This document shows, piece after piece, positions 62,691 to 64,000 of a stretch of DNA of 64,000 nucleotides. The notes under the pieces are model-generated. The model was not told the origin of the DNA, searched no databases, and saw only the letters and a list, made by a program, of their open reading frames with translations. Within the stretch, counting starts at the first letter, position 1. Each line of letters begins with the position of its first letter. The stretch spans positions 2,976,001 to 3,040,000 of the forward strand of contig NZ_CP063845.1 in NCBI RefSeq assembly GCF_021018745.1, read 5' to 3'. This DNA comes from Gloeobacter morelensis MG652769. GTDB taxonomy: Bacteria > Cyanobacteriota > Cyanobacteriia > Gloeobacterales > Gloeobacteraceae. The position numbers and the translations under genes are program-made.

Positions 62691-63194
62691 GTGAGCAGCA
62701 TGCACACCAGGGCCTTTGCGCAGCTGGTTAGCCTGCTAGATGAGATGGACTACCTCGACGAGATGGACTATCTCGACATCCGGCAGGCAGCCACCCGCGA
62801 GCCCATCAGAAGATTTCGCAAACCGCCCACCTTGAATCCCAGCCCCTGGGCCGCTTGTGGTCGCAACCACTGGGCGGCCGAGCAGGAGGCCTTCGGGCTC
62901 ATCTGCCGCGACTGGCCGGACAACTTTGCGCAGCTGGGCTGCTTGTTGGCTTTGCGGGTGTTAAAGCGGCCCGAGTCCCAGACCAACCGGTGGCTGGGAG
63001 GACTGCTGTTCAACCTGCCTGAGGATTGGGAAGAAACACCATGGGAGCAGGAACCTATCTTTCTGCACTGGGAGTCGCCGCAAGGCGGGCACCGGGTTTA
63101 TCCCGTGGCTTTCTGCGACGGGCAGATTGAGGCGTCGCCCGAGCAGGACTACCCCTTCCTCCCAGAGCCGCTCCCGGTGTCGCTGGAATTTTGA
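62691..63194 (+). CDS. Unknown protein with a DEMDYL duplication
   Basis: A GTG at 62691 (GGGAGA upstream) opens a 167-residue frame. LLDEMDYLDEMDYLDIR shows a direct in-frame duplication of 6 residues. The rest (WGSRNHW-like CGRNHWAAEQEAF, RVLKRPESQTNRWLGGLLFN, PEDWEETPWEQEPIFLHWES) is Trp-rich and beta-like. I do not recognise a family. Confidence 0.6.
   Translation: MSSMHTRAFAQLVSLLDEMDYLDEMDYLDIRQAATREPIRRFRKPPTLNPSPWAACGRNHWAAEQEAFGLICRDWPDNFAQLGCLLALRVLKRPESQTNRWLGGLLFNLPEDWEETPWEQEPIFLHWESPQGGHRVYPVAFCDGQIEASPEQDYPFLPEPLPVSLEF
62739..62774 (+). repeat. Two tandem 18-bp units inside the unknown gene
   Basis: GATGAGATGGACTACCTC and GACGAGATGGACTATCTC differ at two silent positions and repeat DEMDYL. 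It is a recent in-frame duplication. Confidence 0.8.
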
Positions 63195-63226
63195 CCTTTC
63201 GGCTGTCTTGAAGAGCAATGGGGCAG

Positions 63227-63682
63227 TCAAATCCCCCCGGATAAGGGCAGACTGCGCAACGGACCGAAGTCGATCCCTTCGCACTCTCCACCCGCGTCGG
63301 CGCAGTGGTAGAAAGCTTCCAACAGATCCCACGGTCCGGGCAGGCAGCGCTCGTCCAATACCAGCAGCCAATGGCGTTCGATGCCCAACCCGCGGCGGGC
63401 CGCTTGCAACAGTTCGGAGCTCAGAATATGCAACATCGACGGGTGTGGCCGGAGCGTCAGGCAGAGGGCCACTGAAAGCGACGGCTGCCCCGGCGCGGCC
63501 GGATCCGCCAGAGACATCAGCACATCCGCCTTGAATATCACCGACAGCCAAGAGCGGACGTCCTCGGGGTCTTCCAGGCAAACGGAAAGCCGCTTGGAGC
63601 GCACCGATAGGTGCTCCCTCGTCAAAGTCTGCACCGTTTGCAGGGAGGGCGGCTCGGCGCCCAGGGTTTTCGCAGGGCGCAC
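63227..63682 (-). CDS. Unknown protein
   Basis: A GTG at 63682 opens a 151-residue frame: SLQTVQTLTREHLSVRSKRL, DPEDVRSWLSVIFKADVLMS, ALCLTLRPHPSMLHILSSEL, then GLGIERHWLLVLDERCLPGP. The even spread of charged and hydrophobic residues looks like a folded protein. No known family; the 5' end overlaps the convergent ADP-ribosylglycohydrolase fragment. Confidence 0.5.
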   Translation of the reverse strand: MRPAKTLGAEPPSLQTVQTLTREHLSVRSKRLSVCLEDPEDVRSWLSVIFKADVLMSLADPAAPGQPSLSVALCLTLRPHPSMLHILSSELLQAARRGLGIERHWLLVLDERCLPGPWDLLEAFYHCADAGGECEGIDFGPLRSLPLSGGI

Positions 63683-63943
63683 GCGGGTGTGCCGCCGGAG
63701 ACCTGGTCCGACGACGGGGCGCAGGCTTTGTGCTTGCTGGCCTCGCTGTTGGAATGTGGAAGGCTGGACACCGACGATCTGGCGCGCAGGCTTCTCGCTT
63801 GGTACGAGCGGGGATACATGGCGGTCGATGGCACGTCTTCGACATCGGGTCCCAGACTTACCGAGCTAGTGAACGGACTGCGGGGCAAGGAAATCGTCGA
63901 ACCGCTCATCGAAAAACTGATCGAAGTAGTGAAGGAGCCATGA
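63683..63943 (+). pseudogene. ADP-ribosylglycohydrolase N-terminal fragment, frameshifted
   Basis: The frame reads AGVPPETWSDDGAQALCLLA and SLLECGRLDTDDLARRLLAW, then YERGYMAVDG, the N-terminal metal-binding part (WSDDG) of ADP-ribosylglycohydrolases. Inserting one C after GATGGC at about 63829 would restore HVFDIGSQT, the next family motif. The current frame instead continues TSSTSGPRLTELVNGLRGKE and ends EVVKEP at 63943. Confidence 0.6.
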
Positions 63944-64000
63944 TCAATCCCTTCGAGATAACGTCGCACAATACCGGTTCCGTTGCAAAAAATGAGCCTG
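63940..64000 (+). CDS. Start of an unidentified gene (runs off the window)
   Basis: An ATG at 63940 overlaps the preceding stop as ATGA, after GGAG. The visible 20 residues are MINPFEITSHNTGSVAKNEP. Nothing more can be said. Confidence 0.5.
   Translation, partial: MINPFEITSHNTGSVAKNEP

Noticed and set aside
1-64000. tRNA, rRNA and CRISPR arrays
   Set aside because: I scanned intergenic regions by eye for cloverleaf ends and regular spacers and saw none; a tRNAscan or CRISPR finder run would be decisive.

Overview
The window is a GC-rich cyanobacterial chromosome segment, most likely from the Gloeobacter lineage; this is an inference from the gene set and base composition, because no rRNA or marker gene is present. 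Cyanobacterial signs are a three-gene tocopherol block (cyclase, methyltransferase, HPPD), a CtpA-type carboxyl-terminal protease, System II cytochrome c maturation (ccsA and ccs1), a YggT/Ycf19 protein, an LpxD, and several small cyanobacterial hypotheticals. I saw no tRNA, rRNA or CRISPR array.

Layout. 1-4.3 kb: a truncated LysR regulator, a monooxygenase-fold protein and an SDR, divergent from a quinone reductase, then a second LysR gene. 4.5-12.8 kb: housekeeping genes on the minus strand (gyrA-MOSC-pyrD, a sugar-nucleotidyltransferase pair, hemW), then a divergent PIN/TRAM membrane protein. 13-16.2 kb: a large secreted subtilase. 16.6-23.2 kb: an insertion-sequence pile-up. It holds an IS5 remnant cut by a complete IS3 element, pieces of two other IS3 elements, an internally deleted ISL3 copy carrying IS256, and a complete ISL3. 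The two ISL3 insertions keep perfect 8-bp target duplications and break two host genes. One of these is a large exported beta-propeller/VCBS/EF-hand protein. Between the elements lies an odd Tat-type protein with ClpX-like C4 zinc fingers.

26.5-41.6 kb: an NAD-type isocitrate dehydrogenase, the tocopherol operon, a phd/vapC-type toxin-antitoxin pair with a visible operator, and a minus-strand chain ctp-argF-DUF1611-dipeptide epimerase. That chain looks like a route from D-glutamate to N-acetyl-L-glutamate beside an arginine gene. Then come lepB, ccsA, ccs1, small conserved genes and a DNA glycosylase. 42.3-49.1 kb: an efflux system (HlyD, fused double ATPase, two ABC-2 permeases) divergent from a regulator made of two TetR repeats in one chain. 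49-59.4 kb: accC, lpxD, yggT, a hydrolase, a NarL-type response regulator, a secreted M24 protein and small genes.

59.4-64 kb: a parD/parE-type module with a palindromic promoter, an IS701-family element whose transposase is split at a slippery sequence, then a decayed stretch with a wrecked tyrosine recombinase, an ADP-ribosylglycohydrolase fragment and unrecognised small genes. The strongest leads are the tandem-TetR efflux locus, the DgcN/DgcA-like pair next to argF, the exported ClpX-like zinc-finger protein and the two transposases that may need recoding.
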